Source: Tannerella sp.
GTDB lineage: Bacteria > Bacteroidota > Bacteroidia > Bacteroidales > Tannerellaceae
Assembly (NCBI GenBank): GCA_031283785.1
Contig: JAITBC010000074.1
Coordinates: 1 to 7,524, forward strand
Direction: 5' to 3'
DNA: 7,524 bases
The position numbers and the translations under genes were made by a program. Every line of letters begins with the position of its first letter. The stretch's first letter is position 1. Positions 6,816-7,524 of the stretch are shown in pieces. The notes under the pieces were generated by a model, which worked only from the letters and a program-made list of their open reading frames with translations, ran no database searches and was not told the origin of the DNA.

Positions 6816-7524
6816 ATGGAAAAGTATGATGTCGTAATAATAGGAAGCGGTTTAGGCGGCCTGCAATGTGGATATATACTCTCAAGGCATGGTCTGAATG
6901 TGTGCGTGCTTGAGAAAAACGCCCGGGCGGGAGGATGCATGCAGACCTTTCGCCGCGGCAGACATACGTTTGATACGGGATTCCATTATGTCGGCGGCCT
7001 GGACGACGGCCAGCCGTTACATACGCTTTTTCGTTACTTCGGGCTGATGGATTTGCCGTGGCGCCGGATGGATGATGACGGGTTCGACGAAGTACGCATG
7101 AATGGCAAATCCTGTATGTTTGCAAACGGTTACGAACGTTTTGCCGATACCCTGTCGGCGCATTTCCCGCATCAACGGGAGAACATCAAAAGATATGCCG
7201 CTTTCCTGCATAACGTGTCTGCGAATATTTTCAACAGTTTTGAAAAGAAAAACGAAGACGACTTATACGAGACGTCGCTGTTCGCCAAGTCGGCTTACGA
7301 TTATCTGACTTCGGTAACAGACGACCCGCTGCTACGTGACGTTCTTTCGGGGACGTCGCTCAAGATGGAGCTTCATCCGCAGACGTTACCCCTGTATACC
7401 TTTGCACAGATAAACAGTTCTTTCATCCAGAGCGCCTGGCGACTGCAAGGCGGAGGGGCGCAGATAGCCGCTTCGCTCGTCGGAAGCATCGAGGAAAACG
7501 GCGGAACGGTGCGGACGAATGTCG
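6816..7524 (+). CDS. CrtI/CrtISO/RetSat-type FAD-dependent oxidoreductase, 5' part, cut by window edge
   Basis: The open frame runs from the ATG at 6816 to the window end (236 residues, no stop). The protein begins MEKYDVVIIGSGLGGLQ, with the dinucleotide-binding GxGxxG at 10-15 and the ribose-binding E33 in VLEKN at the end of beta-2. It continues with the AGGCMQTF segment (38-45) and GRHTFDTGFHYVGG (48-61), typical of phytoene desaturase, carotenoid isomerase and retinol saturase-like flavoproteins. GGGAQIAASLVGSIEENGG (212-230) is the conserved second FAD/substrate segment. Family members are about 490-510 residues, so roughly half is present. The start is supported because the Rossmann fold begins at residue 4; the ATG at 6811 is in another frame. 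The gap from the exporter stop is 38 bases with no clear terminator. In a polyene cluster the likely substrate is the conjugated chain (isomerisation, desaturation or saturation), but the reaction cannot be read from sequence. Confidence 0.9.
   Translation, partial: MEKYDVVIIGSGLGGLQCGYILSRHGLNVCVLEKNARAGGCMQTFRRGRHTFDTGFHYVGGLDDGQPLHTLFRYFGLMDLPWRRMDDDGFDEVRMNGKSCMFANGYERFADTLSAHFPHQRENIKRYAAFLHNVSANIFNSFEKKNEDDLYETSLFAKSAYDYLTSVTDDPLLRDVLSGTSLKMELHPQTLPLYTFAQINSSFIQSAWRLQGGGAQIAASLVGSIEENGGTVRTNV

Noticed and set aside
6043..7125. Long minus-strand open frame of 360 codons
   Set aside because: It lies opposite the conserved C-terminal half of the exporter and the Rossmann start of the oxidoreductase. 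Its translation is rich in His, Arg and Gln with no recognisable motif, so it is a shadow frame.
1..7524. Insertion sequences, CRISPR arrays, phage or integrase genes
   Set aside because: No repeat-spacer pattern, terminal inverted repeats, transposase motifs or attachment sites were found. The window is almost fully explained by metabolic genes and ffh.

Overview
This window looks like a Bacteroidota chromosome, probably Bacteroidales. Three things suggest this. The truncated gene at the left edge encodes an Ffh (signal recognition particle GTPase) N-domain that reads like Bacteroidales Ffh. The intergenic region carries Bacteroidota-type promoter elements (TAnnTTTG at -7, TTTG at -33). The gene starts have A/T-rich leaders and no Shine-Dalgarno sequence. 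The genus cannot be fixed from sequence alone.

Layout: the 5' part of ffh lies on the minus strand at 1-317. A 157-base divergent promoter region follows. From about 478 to the right edge, seven genes lie on the plus strand in one tight, operon-like run: a membrane-attached PlsC-type acyltransferase, a FabB-type ketosynthase, an acyl carrier protein, an ApeP-like hotdog dehydratase, a second FabZ/ApeI-like hotdog dehydratase, a 12-TM MMPL/RND exporter, and a CrtI/CrtISO-type FAD oxidoreductase cut by the window end. Gaps inside the run are 4, 34, -1, 9, -4 and 38 bases.

Inference: this is the left part of an aryl-polyene/flexirubin-like (type II FAS/PKS-derived polyene lipid) gene cluster. 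The ketosynthase and ACP would extend the chain. The two dehydratases would leave double bonds without an enoyl reductase. The acyltransferase would attach the polyene acyl group to a lipid or glycerol-type acceptor, and the MMPL protein would move the lipid out of the inner membrane. The oxidoreductase would alter or isomerise the conjugated chain. A ketoreductase, chain-length factor, starter-unit activating ligase, ammonia-lyase and LolA-type carrier are not in the window. If the assignment is right, some of these should lie to the right of position 7524.

The most interesting detail is that the two adjacent hotdog proteins have complementary active-site defects. The first keeps the catalytic-type Glu but lacks the His. 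The second keeps the His motif but has Gln where FabZ has Glu. This fits an obligate heteromeric dehydratase with a shared active site.
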